Notes under the pieces: model-generated
What the model saw: only the letters and a program-made list of their open reading frames with translations
What the model was told of the DNA's origin: nothing
Databases searched by the model: none
In this document: positions 14,869 to 22,237 of the stretch, piece by piece
Layout: every line of letters starts with the position of its first letter
Numbering within the stretch: the stretch's first letter is position 1
DNA from: VRUE01 sp036376915
GTDB taxonomy: Bacteria; Actinomycetota; Thermoleophilia; Solirubrobacterales; 70-9
DNA: 28,782 nucleotides
Direction of reading: 5' to 3'
NCBI GenBank assembly: GCA_036376915.1
Contig: DASUZK010000046.1
Coordinates: 1 to 28,782 of the forward strand
Translations under genes and position numbers: made by a program

Positions 14869-15123
14869 ATGGCAGTCCGAATCAGACTAAGACGCGTCGG
14901 GTCGAAGAAGAACCCGATCTGGCGGATCGTCGTCGCCGACAAACGCTCCCCGCGCGACGGTCGCACGATCGAGACGATCGGCCAGTACAACCCGCAGACG
15001 GAGCCCTCGACGATCGAGCTCGACGAGGAGCGCGCCAAGCACTGGCTCGAGCACGGCGCCCAGCCGTCGGAGACGGTCGCCACGCTGTTGCGCACCAAGG
15101 GCATCGCCGCCTCGGGCAGCTAG
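14869..15123 (+). CDS. rpsP: 30S ribosomal protein bS16
   Basis: bS16 is a small-subunit protein bound to the 5' domain of 16S rRNA. The 84-aa product has the conserved opening MAVRIRLRRVGSKKNPIWRI followed by VVADKRSPRDGRTIETIGQYNP, and ends with a short Gly/Ser tail. The ATG at 14869 lacks a strong ribosome site. It heads the rpsP-khpA-trmD-rplS run. The 61-base gap after ffh shows no terminator, so it may be co-transcribed with ffh. Confidence 0.96.
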   Translation: MAVRIRLRRVGSKKNPIWRIVVADKRSPRDGRTIETIGQYNPQTEPSTIELDEERAKHWLEHGAQPSETVATLLRTKGIAASGS

Positions 15124-15125
15124 CC

Positions 15126-15356
15126 GTGACCGAGCTCCTGGAGTTCCTCGTCAAGTCGCTTGTCGAGGATCCATCGGCTGTAGTGGTCGAGGAGCTGGAA
15201 GAGGACGGCGACCTGGTCTACGAGATCTCGGTGGCCGAGGACGACCTCGGGCGCGTGATCGGCAAGGGCGGCCGCGTCGCCAACGCGATCCGGACGATCG
15301 CCAAGGCCGCCGCGGTCCGGCTCGACCGGCGTGTCATAGTCGACATCCTCGATTGA
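15126..15356 (+). CDS. khpA: KH-domain RNA-binding protein KhpA
   Basis: KhpA is a one-domain KH protein that binds RNA, often with KhpB, and affects ribosome assembly and cell growth. The 76-aa product has the RNA-binding GxxG loop VIGKGGRVANAIRTI (GKGG at 46-49). It begins with GTG two bases after the rpsP stop. Its TGA overlaps the TTG start of trmD by two bases. In most bacteria rimM stands between this gene and trmD, but there is no room for it here. Confidence 0.93.
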   Translation: MTELLEFLVKSLVEDPSAVVVEELEEDGDLVYEISVAEDDLGRVIGKGGRVANAIRTIAKAAAVRLDRRVIVDILD

Positions 15357-16027
15357 AGCTCGACGTATTCACGCTCTTCCCCGAGGCTTTCGACTGGTTC
15401 CAGTCGCAGCGGTCGGTGCAGAACGCGGTTGCCGAAGGGAATGAGCTTCGGCTGTTCAACTACCGGGATACGACGCCGCTCGGGGCCGGGCAGGTCGACG
15501 ACGCGCCTTATGGCGGGGGGGCGGGGATGGTGCTGCGGGTCGACGTCGTCGACGCGGCGCTGCAGGCGGCCTACCCGACCGGCGAGCGGCCGCGGGTTGT
15601 GTTGCTCTCGCCGACCGGGCGGCTGCTCGACGACGAGCTGGCCGACGAGCTGACCCAGGAGCCCCACGTGGCGCTGTTGTGCGGGCGCTACGAGGGATTC
15701 GACGAGCGGGTGCACGAGCACTTCGCCGACGACGAGGTCTCGATCGGCCGCTACGTGCTGGCGGGCGGGGAGCTGCCGGCGATGGTGCTTGCCGACGTGG
15801 TGATGCGCAAGCTGCCCGGTGCCCTCGGGCACGAGCGAAGCGCGGTGGAGGAGTCCTTCAGCCAGGTGCTGGAGGGCGCACCCGAGTACCCGCATTACAC
15901 CCGCCCGCCGGTCTACCGGGGCTGGGACGTGCCCGACGTGCTGCTCTCCGGTGACCACGAGAGGGTGCGGCTCTGGCGGGCCGAGCAGAGCAGGGCGCGG
16001 GCGGAGCAGCTCGAAAAAGGCCCCTAA
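15353..16027 (+). CDS. trmD: tRNA (guanine(37)-N1)-methyltransferase TrmD
   Basis: TrmD methylates G37 next to the anticodon in tRNAs with G36, preventing frameshifts. It is a knotted SPOUT-class dimer. The 224-aa product begins MKLDVFTLFPEAFDWF from TTG at 15353, which overlaps the khpA stop as TTGA. Motifs are APYGGGAGMV (51-60), LLCGRYEGFDERV (108-120), EVSIGRYVLAGGELPA (128-143) and YPHYTRP. The family's catalytic aspartate in the DSF motif appears as glutamate (E167 in EESF); whether that is common in relatives I cannot tell. It is slightly short but keeps the C-terminal VLLSGDHERVRLWR. Confidence 0.94.
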   Translation: MKLDVFTLFPEAFDWFQSQRSVQNAVAEGNELRLFNYRDTTPLGAGQVDDAPYGGGAGMVLRVDVVDAALQAAYPTGERPRVVLLSPTGRLLDDELADELTQEPHVALLCGRYEGFDERVHEHFADDEVSIGRYVLAGGELPAMVLADVVMRKLPGALGHERSAVEESFSQVLEGAPEYPHYTRPPVYRGWDVPDVLLSGDHERVRLWRAEQSRARAEQLEKGP

Positions 16028-16052
16028 GGCCCCGAGTAGCTACCATTCCGCC

Positions 16053-16090
16053 ACCGCGCGGCGCCCGGCCCGGGCCCGGCGGTCTTTTTT
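16053..16090 (+). terminator. GC-rich hairpin plus T-run before rplS
   Basis: ACCGC (16053-16057) pairs with GCGGT (16079-16083). An inner stem GCCCG-GCC-CGGGC and flanking GC pairs are followed by TCTTTTTT (16083-16090). This is the only clear hairpin/T-run terminator in the window. It lies 26 bases before the rplS ATG, so it may end the trmD transcript or act as an attenuator for rplS. Confidence 0.6.
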
Positions 16091-16116
16091 CGCGAGCGAA
16101 GCGCGAAGGAACCGAT

Positions 16117-16974
16117 ATGAGCAGCGTCATCCAAGACATCGAGCGCAGTCAGCTGAGGAAGGGACTCCCGTCCTTCGACCCCGGCGATCGCGCGCGCGTC
16201 CACTTTCAGGTTGTCGAGGGCAACCGTCGCCGCACCCAGGTCTTCGAGGGAATCGTCCTGCGGCGACAGGGCTCGGGGGTGCGCGAGACCTTCACCGTGC
16301 GCAAGCAGTCATTCGGCGTCGGCGTCGAGCGGACCTTTCCGCTGCACTCGCCGAAGATCGAGAAACTGGAGATCGCCGCCCGCGGCGACGTGCGCCGGGC
16401 CAAGCTCTACTACCTGCGCGGCCGCATCGGCAAGGCCGCCCGGGTTGCCGAGCGGCGCTGGGGGATCGACGACGAGCTGATCTCTACGCCGACCGCGGCG
16501 GCGGAGCCCGAGGCGGTCGACGCCGAGGGGGTCAGCCAGGCTGCTGAAGACGCCGAGGCTCAGGCGGAGGAAACGCCGCAAGGTGAGGCGGATGAGGCCG
16601 CGGGTCCTGTCGCAGAGGACGGCGAGTCGTCCTCGCAAGCTGCGGGCGACTCCCCATCCTCTACGCCACCCGCGGACGAGGCGCCTGAGGCTGAGGAGCC
16701 TGCACCCGAGGCGGAGTCCACTGAGCCCGAGGCGGAGACCGCTGAAGAGGCCCCCGAAGCCGAGGCTGAGGCGCCGGCTGCGGAGGGCTCCGAGGAGGAG
16801 AAGGCTGAGGAGCCGGCGGCTGAGGCTGAGCCCGAGGCCGCAAGTGAGACTGAGCAGGGCACGGACGCTGCGGCGGCCGAGGCGGGGGAGACCGAGGACG
16901 ACGCCGCGGCGGATGATGCCGAGAAAGAGACGCCGGACGAGGATTCCGACGGCTCCGGCGGAGACTCGGCCTGA
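16117..16974 (+). CDS. rplS: 50S ribosomal protein bL19 with long acidic C-terminal extension
   Basis: bL19 sits at the subunit interface of the ribosome. Residues 1-124 form a normal bL19: SSVIQDIERSQLRKGLPSF, then PGDRARVHFQVVEGNRRRTQ, FEGIVLRRQGSGVRETFTVR and LHSPKIEKLEI. The family usually stops at about 115-120 aa, but this protein runs to 285. The extra 160 residues are rich in Glu, Ala, Pro, Asp and Ser with repeated EAE/EPA/EEP units, strongly acidic and probably disordered. The frame is continuous and GC-rich. The ATG has AAGGA five to six bases upstream. lepB follows with its recognisable sequence starting within about 50 bases. Confidence 0.94.
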   Translation: MSSVIQDIERSQLRKGLPSFDPGDRARVHFQVVEGNRRRTQVFEGIVLRRQGSGVRETFTVRKQSFGVGVERTFPLHSPKIEKLEIAARGDVRRAKLYYLRGRIGKAARVAERRWGIDDELISTPTAAAEPEAVDAEGVSQAAEDAEAQAEETPQGEADEAAGPVAEDGESSSQAAGDSPSSTPPADEAPEAEEPAPEAESTEPEAETAEEAPEAEAEAPAAEGSEEEKAEEPAAEAEPEAASETEQGTDAAAAEAGETEDDAAADDAEKETPDEDSDGSGGDSA

Positions 16975-17027
16975 CCCCCAGGATCCCCAAGCCGAAGACC
17001 CGAGGCGGCGGGCTGATCGAGCTGGTC

Positions 17028-17591
17028 GTGATCGTCGCCCTGGCCCTGGCCCTGGCCCTGGCCATCCAGGCCTGGCTGATCAAGCCCTACCAGATCCCCT
17101 CGCAGTCGATGGAACCGACGCTCGACGTCGGCCAGCGGGTTCTCGTCAACCGGTTCCTCTACCACTTCACCGATCCCGGGATCGGCGACATCGTCGTCTT
17201 TCATCCTCCGGTGGGGGCCGACAACGGCGTCCAGTGCGGGGTTCCGCACGTGCCGCGGGAAGCCTGCCCGCGCCCCACGCCGGCGCGGTCGGACCAGAAC
17301 TTCATCAAGCGGATCGTCGCCGGTCCCGGCGACACGCTCTTCGTCCGCAACGGATACCCGGTCGTCAACGGCAAGGAAAAGAGCGAAGAGTCCTATACCA
17401 GGCCGTGTGGCACGGCTTCAGTCTGCAATTTGCCGAAAGCGATCACGATCCCACCCGATCATTACTTCATGATGGGCGACAACCGTGGCGAAAGCGACGA
17501 CAGCCGCTACTGGGGCCCCGTACCCCGCGACTGGATCATCGGCAAGGCCTTTGCCACCTACTGGCCCCCCGACCGCGTCGGCATCTTCTAA
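17028..17591 (+). CDS. lepB: Type I signal peptidase
   Basis: LepB removes signal peptides from exported proteins at the outer face of the membrane. One N-terminal membrane anchor (IVALALALALAIQAWLI, 2-18) precedes the catalytic site SQSMEPTL with Ser27. The catalytic Lys94 lies in NFIKRIVAGPGDTL, and box E is MMGDNRGESDDSRYWG (148-163). The length is 187 aa from GTG 17028. Homology-like sequence (RGGGLIELV) extends upstream in frame, but only CTG codons are available there, so the true start is uncertain. Two cysteine pairs (70/80 and 127/133) lie in the extracytoplasmic part. The 11981-13177 product, with its signal peptide, is a plausible substrate class. Confidence 0.92.
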   Translation: MIVALALALALAIQAWLIKPYQIPSQSMEPTLDVGQRVLVNRFLYHFTDPGIGDIVVFHPPVGADNGVQCGVPHVPREACPRPTPARSDQNFIKRIVAGPGDTLFVRNGYPVVNGKEKSEESYTRPCGTASVCNLPKAITIPPDHYFMMGDNRGESDDSRYWGPVPRDWIIGKAFATYWPPDRVGIF

Positions 17592-18267
17592 GCCGCCCGG
17601 CGGCAGGGCCCACCAGCGCCGGCTGGCGCGGACGCGAAAGCTCTTCGCCTTCGACCGCGGCCTCGGCAGCCCCCTGGTCGCCGGTGCCGACGAGGCAGGA
17701 CGCGGGTGCCTCGCCGGGCCTCTGGTCGCCGCTGCGGTGCTGATCGACTACGAGGCGCTCTCCCACGCCGACCGCCGCGCCCTCGCCGGCCTGCACGACT
17801 CCAAGCAGATGAAGGCCGAGAAGCGCGCCGAGCTGTTCCCCTGCGTGCTGCGCGCCGCCGAGCGGGTCAGCGTCGTGGTCCGCTGCGCGCGCGGCATCGA
17901 CGACCGGGGCCTGCACGTGACCAACATCGAAGCGCTCTCGGTGGCGCTGGAACGGCTGCGCCCGGCTGAGGAGGCGACCTGCCTGGTCGACGGCTTCTCC
18001 CTGCGCGACTGCGCCGTGCCCCACCGCGCAGTGATCGAAGGCGACGGCACCAGTGCCGCGATCGCCGCCGCCTCGGTTATCGCCAAGGTGACCCGCGACC
18101 GCTACATGCACGGCGCCGCCGCCGATCACCCCGGCTGGGGCTTCGAGGAGCACGTCGGCTACTCGACCCCCGAGCACCGCGAGGCGATCGAGCGGATCGG
18201 CATCTCGCCGCTGCACCGGCGTTCGTTTCAGTCTGTCGCGTACGCGCAGCTCGAGCTTGCCGGTTAG
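17551..18267 (+). CDS. rnhB: Ribonuclease HII
   Basis: RNase HII removes single ribonucleotides and RNA from RNA-DNA hybrids. The recognisable protein runs from KLFAFDRGLGSPLVAGADEAGRG onward. DEAGRG carries the catalytic Asp-Glu, VDGF supplies another acidic residue, and AAASVIAKVTRDRYM is the conserved helix. No ATG or GTG lies between the lepB stop (17591) and the conserved part. TTG 17551 (overlapping lepB by 41 bases), GTG 17485 or a CTG at about 17623 are the choices, and the start is uncertain. The stop codon overlaps the opposing yraN stop by four bases (18264-18267). Confidence 0.9.
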   Translation: MPPTGPPTASASSKPPGGRAHQRRLARTRKLFAFDRGLGSPLVAGADEAGRGCLAGPLVAAAVLIDYEALSHADRRALAGLHDSKQMKAEKRAELFPCVLRAAERVSVVVRCARGIDDRGLHVTNIEALSVALERLRPAEEATCLVDGFSLRDCAVPHRAVIEGDGTSAAIAAASVIAKVTRDRYMHGAAADHPGWGFEEHVGYSTPEHREAIERIGISPLHRRSFQSVAYAQLELAG

Positions 18268-18641
18268 AACGCGCCGCGGATGTGCTCGACGTTGATGGCG
18301 CGACCGCTCCGGTCGAAGGTGACGCCGACGGCGTCGAAGCGGATCTCGGTGTAGCGGGGGGCGTCGCGGCGTTCGCCCATCCAAGCGGTCGCCAGGCGGC
18401 GCACCTTCAGCTGCTTGCGCCGGTCGACGCCGAGGACGGGGCGCTCGGGGCCGAAGGACGAGCCGGCGCGGCCGGCCTTGACCTCGACGAAGACGAGCGT
18501 GCGGCCGTCGAGGGCGACGATGTCGAGCTCGCCGAAGCGGGTGCGGGCGTTGCGCTCGACGATCTCCCAGCTCGAGGCGGCCAGACGGGCCGCGACCAGG
18601 CCCTCGGCGGCACGGCCGATTCGCTGCCTCTGCACGGTCAT
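18264..18641 (-). CDS. yraN: YraN/UPF0102 family nuclease-like protein
   Basis: YraN-family proteins have a restriction-endonuclease-like fold of uncertain role and are usually found between rnhB and comM, as here. The 125-aa product shows RIGRAAEGLVAARLA, GELDIVALDG (37-46) and FVEVKAGRAG (51-60). These are the E/D...ExK metal-site pattern (E38, D40, E53, K55). The gene is on the minus strand, opposite to its neighbours, whereas in relatives such as mycobacteria it lies in the same direction. Its TAA overlaps the rnhB TAG in the shared sequence TTAG. The ATG at 18641 lies 125 bases from the comM start on the other strand. Confidence 0.88.
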   Translation of the reverse strand: MTVQRQRIGRAAEGLVAARLAASSWEIVERNARTRFGELDIVALDGRTLVFVEVKAGRAGSSFGPERPVLGVDRRKQLKVRRLATAWMGERRDAPRYTEIRFDAVGVTFDRSGRAINVEHIRGAF

Positions 18642-18766
18642 CGAGGCCGACCATAGGTGCAGCCGGGCGGCTCGGCGGCTGCTGCGCGCCTTCCGGCCGA
18701 GAGGATTGACACAACCGCGCGACTGTGGTGCCCACGCGTCGGATTTGGCTCCATAGCGTGGTTTCC
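18642..18766. promoter_or_regulatory. Divergent yraN/comM intergenic region
   Basis: These 125 bases must contain the promoters for yraN (minus) and comM (plus). A perfect TTGACA lies at 18706-18711 on the plus strand, but no good TANNNT follows at 16-19 bases. On the minus strand TATGGT lies eight bases before the yraN ATG. Neither is conclusive. Confidence 0.3.
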
Positions 18767-20260
18767 ATGCTGGCCACGGCTCAGACCTTCACGCTCGACG
18801 GCATCGCCGCCCGCCCGGTCCGGGTCGAGGTGGACGTGCACCGCGGCCTGCCGGCCTTCTCCGTCGTTGGCCTTCCCGATGCGGCGGTGCGCGAGGCGCG
18901 TGAGCGGGTGCGGGCGGCGATGGTCAACTGCGGCTTCGACTTCCCGCTGCGGCGGATCGTCGCCAACCTCGCCCCGGCCAGCCTGCGCAAGGCGGGGCCC
19001 GGGATGGACCTGGCGATCGCGGCGGCGCTGCTCGTCGCCTCGGGCCAGCTCGACTTGGGGCGGCTGCCGAAGCTGGCGCTGGTCGGCGAGCTGGCGCTCG
19101 ACGGCGCCGTCCGCGGCGTGCCCGGGGTGCTGGCGATCGCGGAGGCGGCGCGTGAGCGCGGCACGGAGACGATCGTGGTCCCGGCCGAGAACGGGCCGGA
19201 GGCGGCACTGGCGGGGGACGTCGGCGTGATCTGCCTGGAGAATCTCGCCCAGCTCTCGGCGCTGGCGGCTGGGGAGTGGATGCCGGACCGGCCTGAGCCG
19301 ATGCCGCTGCGGCTCAGCTCCGGCGCCGGCGTTCCCGACCTTGCCGACCTGCGCGGCCAGCGCCACCTCCGCCACGCGCTCGAGGTTGCCGCGGCGGGCG
19401 GCCACAGCCTGTTGATGGTCGGTCCCCCCGGGGCTGGCAAGTCCCTTGCCGCCAGCCGGCTTCCCTCCATCCTGCCGCCGCTCGCGCCGGAGGAGGCGCT
19501 GGAGGTGGCGCGCATCGCCAGTGCCTGCGGACGCCTGCGCGCCAGCGAGGCCGGAGGGAGGCCGTTCCGCGCGCCCCACCACACCGTCAGCCCGGCGGGC
19601 CTGGTCGGCGGCGGCAACCCGCCCTCGCCGGGTGAGGCGACGCTCGCCCACCGCGGCGTCCTCTTCCTCGACGAGCTCTGCGAGTTCCGCCGCGACACCC
19701 TGGAGGCGCTGCGCGCGCCGCTGGAGACCGGCTGGGTCTCGATCGCCCGGGCCGGCTCCTGGCGCTACCTGCCCTGCCGTTTCATGCTGGTCGCGGCTGC
19801 CAATCCGTGCCCGTGCGGTCGCGGGGAGGCCGACCCCGAGTGCAGCTGCGCGCCGCTGGCGGTGCGCCGCTACCAGGCGCGGCTCAGCGGAGCGCTCGCC
19901 GATCGCATCGACCTACTCGCCGCGATCCGCCAGCCCAGCGCCGAGGAGTTCGCCGGGCCGCAGGGCGAGGCCTCCGCCGACGTCCGCGAGCGCGTCGCCA
20001 TGGCGCGAGAGCGCCAGGAAAGCCGCCTCGGGCCGGGGCGCGGCAATGCCGAGATGACTCCCGCCGAGGTGCGCGAGTGCGCTCTCGACGAGCCCGCGGC
20101 GGCGCTGCTGGCCGACGCCTACTCGCGCCGCCGGCTCAGCGGCCGCGCGCACGACCGGGTCCTGCGGCTGGCCCGCACCGTCGCCGACCTCGCCGGTGCC
20201 GAGGCGATCGGGCGTGAGCAGATGGCACAGGCGCTGCAGCTGCGCCGGAGGGACGCATGA
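18767..20260 (+). CDS. comM: ComM/YifB family Mg-chelatase-like AAA+ ATPase
   Basis: ComM is a hexameric helicase that extends strand exchange during natural transformation, and relatives are widespread in non-competent bacteria. From ATG 18767 (MLATAQTFTLDGI) the protein is 497 aa, the normal length. It has the N-terminal Lon-like domain with GLPAFSVVGLPDAAVREARERVRAAM. The AAA+ module carries Walker A VGPPGAGKSLAASRLPSI and Walker B GVLFLDEL. Next come the cysteine-rich AANPCPCG...CSC segment and a C-terminal Mg-chelatase domain. An upstream in-frame GTG at 18725 adds non-conserved residues. The stop overlaps the dprA start as ATGA, so the two are coupled. Confidence 0.94.
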   Translation: MLATAQTFTLDGIAARPVRVEVDVHRGLPAFSVVGLPDAAVREARERVRAAMVNCGFDFPLRRIVANLAPASLRKAGPGMDLAIAAALLVASGQLDLGRLPKLALVGELALDGAVRGVPGVLAIAEAARERGTETIVVPAENGPEAALAGDVGVICLENLAQLSALAAGEWMPDRPEPMPLRLSSGAGVPDLADLRGQRHLRHALEVAAAGGHSLLMVGPPGAGKSLAASRLPSILPPLAPEEALEVARIASACGRLRASEAGGRPFRAPHHTVSPAGLVGGGNPPSPGEATLAHRGVLFLDELCEFRRDTLEALRAPLETGWVSIARAGSWRYLPCRFMLVAAANPCPCGRGEADPECSCAPLAVRRYQARLSGALADRIDLLAAIRQPSAEEFAGPQGEASADVRERVAMARERQESRLGPGRGNAEMTPAEVRECALDEPAAALLADAYSRRRLSGRAHDRVLRLARTVADLAGAEAIGREQMAQALQLRRRDA

Positions 20261-21375
20261 CGAGCGAGCCGCGCGCCTGTCCCGAGTGCCTGCGCCGTTC
20301 GCGGCTGCTCGCCCACCTGGCTCCATACATCGAGAAGATCGTCAACGGGACGGTGGGCTCGCGCTCGCCCGAACTGCTGCGCCTCTCCAACGAGGACCTC
20401 GTCGCGGTGGCCGCGCCGAAGGTGGCTGCGCAGGTCCTGACCGAGGTCGGTGCGGTGCCCGAGAGCCGCCTCCTCGCCGATCTCACCGCGGCGCAGTGCT
20501 GGGCGTGCTGCCGACACGACGGACGCTTCCCGGCCGGCCTGCGCGACGCTCCCGACGCACCCTGGGCGCTGATCGGCCGCGGCGACCCGGCGCTCCTGGA
20601 GCAGGTGGAGCCCGAGGGAACCGTGACCGTGGTGGGGGCGAGGCGGGCCACGACCTACGGCCGCGAAATCGCCCGCGAGCTGGGACGGGAGCTGACCGCG
20701 GCAGGGCTGCTCGTCGTCAGCGGCCTTGCCTTCGGCATCGACGCCTGCGCGCACCGTGGCGCGCTCGAGGCCGGCACCACGGTCGCCGTGCTCGGCTGCG
20801 GGGCCGACGTTGCCTATCCCGCCTCTCACCGCTCGCTCTGGCGGCAAATCGGCGAGAGCGGCCTGGTTCTCTCCGAGCTGCCACCGGGGACCGGCGCCTG
20901 GCGCTGGTGCTTCCCGGCCCGCAACCGGATCATGGCCGCGCTGGCCGGGATGACGATCGTGGTCGAGGCCGCGCAGCGCTCGGGGTCGCTGATCACGGCG
21001 GACCTCGCCGCCGACCTCGGCCGCGACCTCGGCGCGGTGCCGGGGCCGGTCAACTCACGCGCCTCGGCCGGCACCAACGACCTGCTCGCCGGCGGTGCCT
21101 GTCTCGTCCGCGACGCCCAGGACGTGCTCGACGCGATGCTGGGCCCTGGAGTCCGCAGGGCTGAGCGAACAGGATCGGCACTGAGCCCCGAGCAGCTGCG
21201 TGTGCTCGGGGCGATCGATGCGGGGGAGGAGACCTCTGACGCGGTCGCCGCCCACCTCGACCTCTCCGGCGCCGAGGTCGCAGCCGCCCTGGCAACCCTC
21301 GAGGCGCTTGGCTACGTCACCTGCTCCCTGCTCGGGTCCTACTCGCGAACGCTGCTGGCGGTCCCCGGTGTCTAG
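20257..21375 (+). CDS. dprA: DNA-processing protein DprA
   Basis: DprA binds incoming single-stranded DNA and loads RecA during transformation. The Rossmann domain shows VTVVGARRATTYGREIA, VVSGLAFGIDACAHRGAL, VAVLGCGADVAYP, SELPPGTGAWRWCFPARNRIMAAL and VEAAQRSGSLITADLA. A small winged-helix-like C-terminus (about 310-370) follows. The N-terminal region (1-90) carries CPEC (8-11) and CWACC (81-85), a possible zinc site framing a helical domain. The length is 372 aa. The ATG overlaps the comM stop by four bases. The comM-dprA pair is the classical competence-related unit, but no DNA-uptake machinery lies in this window, so actual competence cannot be claimed. Confidence 0.94.
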   Translation: MTSEPRACPECLRRSRLLAHLAPYIEKIVNGTVGSRSPELLRLSNEDLVAVAAPKVAAQVLTEVGAVPESRLLADLTAAQCWACCRHDGRFPAGLRDAPDAPWALIGRGDPALLEQVEPEGTVTVVGARRATTYGREIARELGRELTAAGLLVVSGLAFGIDACAHRGALEAGTTVAVLGCGADVAYPASHRSLWRQIGESGLVLSELPPGTGAWRWCFPARNRIMAALAGMTIVVEAAQRSGSLITADLAADLGRDLGAVPGPVNSRASAGTNDLLAGGACLVRDAQDVLDAMLGPGVRRAERTGSALSPEQLRVLGAIDAGEETSDAVAAHLDLSGAEVAAALATLEALGYVTCSLLGSYSRTLLAVPGV

Positions 21376-21385
21376 GCTCCGATCC

Positions 21386-22228
21386 ATGAGTGAGGAGCGC
21401 ATCCCAGTCGTGCTCTCGATCGCCGGCTCGGACTCCGGCGGCGGCGCCGGGATCCAGGCGGACCTGAAGGCGTTCGCGCGCTGCGGCGTCCACGGGACCA
21501 CGGCAATCACCGCGATCACGGCGCAGAACACCCGTGCCGTCGAGATGGTCGAGGCCGTCTCGCCCGAGCTGGTCTTCGGCCAGATCCTGGCAATCGCCGA
21601 AGACATCCATGCCGACGCGGTGAAGATCGGCATGCTCGGCTCGCCAGCGGTGATTGACGCGGTCGCGGTTGGGCTCACTTATATAGGGGTGGCGTTGGCG
21701 CCCATCGTGATCGATCCGGTGATGGTCGCCGAGAGTGGCGCGGTGCTGCTCGACGACGAGACCAGGGAGGCGCTGGTCGAGATACTGCTTCCGAGGAGCA
21801 CCGTCACGACTCCGAATATCCCCGAGGCGAGGGTCTTGACCGGGGCCGGTGAGGAGGCGAGCCAGGAGGAGCTGGCCCGAGGGGTATTCGAGCTGGGGCC
21901 GAAGGCCGTCGTGGTCACGGGGGGTCACAGCGAGGAGCTGGTCGACCTCTTCTTCGACGGTGAGCAGGTCGTCGAGATCTCCGGCCCGCGTCATCCCGAC
22001 GGCGCCGCGCATGGCTCTGGCTGCACTCACTCCTCGGCGCTCGCTGCCTTTCTCGCTCACGGCGACGCGCCGCTCGAGGCCGCGCGCAAAGCTCGCCAGA
22101 TCGCCTCCTCCGCGGTCGCCAACGGCCTGCGCGAGATCGGGTCCGGTCCCGGCCCGGTCGATGCACTTGGGATCAGCGAGAGATTGTCGGGACGTCGTCC
22201 TGAAAGCCCTTCGAGTGTGGGTGAGTAG
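21386..22228 (+). CDS. thiD: Hydroxymethylpyrimidine (phosphate) kinase
   Basis: ThiD phosphorylates HMP and HMP-phosphate to HMP-diphosphate for thiamine synthesis. From ATG 21386 the 280-aa product begins MSEERIPVVLSIAGSDSGGGAGIQADLKAF with the family's substrate-binding GSDSGGGAGIQ motif. It continues with VKIGMLGS, PIVIDPVMVA, TPNIPEA and the anion-hole segment HGSGCTHSSALAAFLA; the usual motif is GTGCTLS. The reading frame is open further upstream to 21200, but only by overlap with dprA. It lies ten bases after dprA, so it is probably in the same transcript. No other thiamine genes are nearby. Confidence 0.92.
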   Translation: MSEERIPVVLSIAGSDSGGGAGIQADLKAFARCGVHGTTAITAITAQNTRAVEMVEAVSPELVFGQILAIAEDIHADAVKIGMLGSPAVIDAVAVGLTYIGVALAPIVIDPVMVAESGAVLLDDETREALVEILLPRSTVTTPNIPEARVLTGAGEEASQEELARGVFELGPKAVVVTGGHSEELVDLFFDGEQVVEISGPRHPDGAAHGSGCTHSSALAAFLAHGDAPLEAARKARQIASSAVANGLREIGSGPGPVDALGISERLSGRRPESPSSVGE

Positions 22229-22237
22229 ATTTCCCCC

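Noticed and set aside
13458..15104. A 548-codon minus-strand open frame across ffh and rpsP
   Set aside because: It is a shadow of two clear genes, without motifs or a start region.
16583..17743. A 386-codon plus-strand frame across the rplS tail and lepB
   Set aside because: The product is almost entirely Arg/Pro-rich. It is an out-of-phase reading of the acidic rplS tail and lepB, both of which are recognisable in their own frames.
21200..21385. An upstream extension of thiD
   Set aside because: It overlaps dprA out of frame. The recognisable ThiD begins at 21386.
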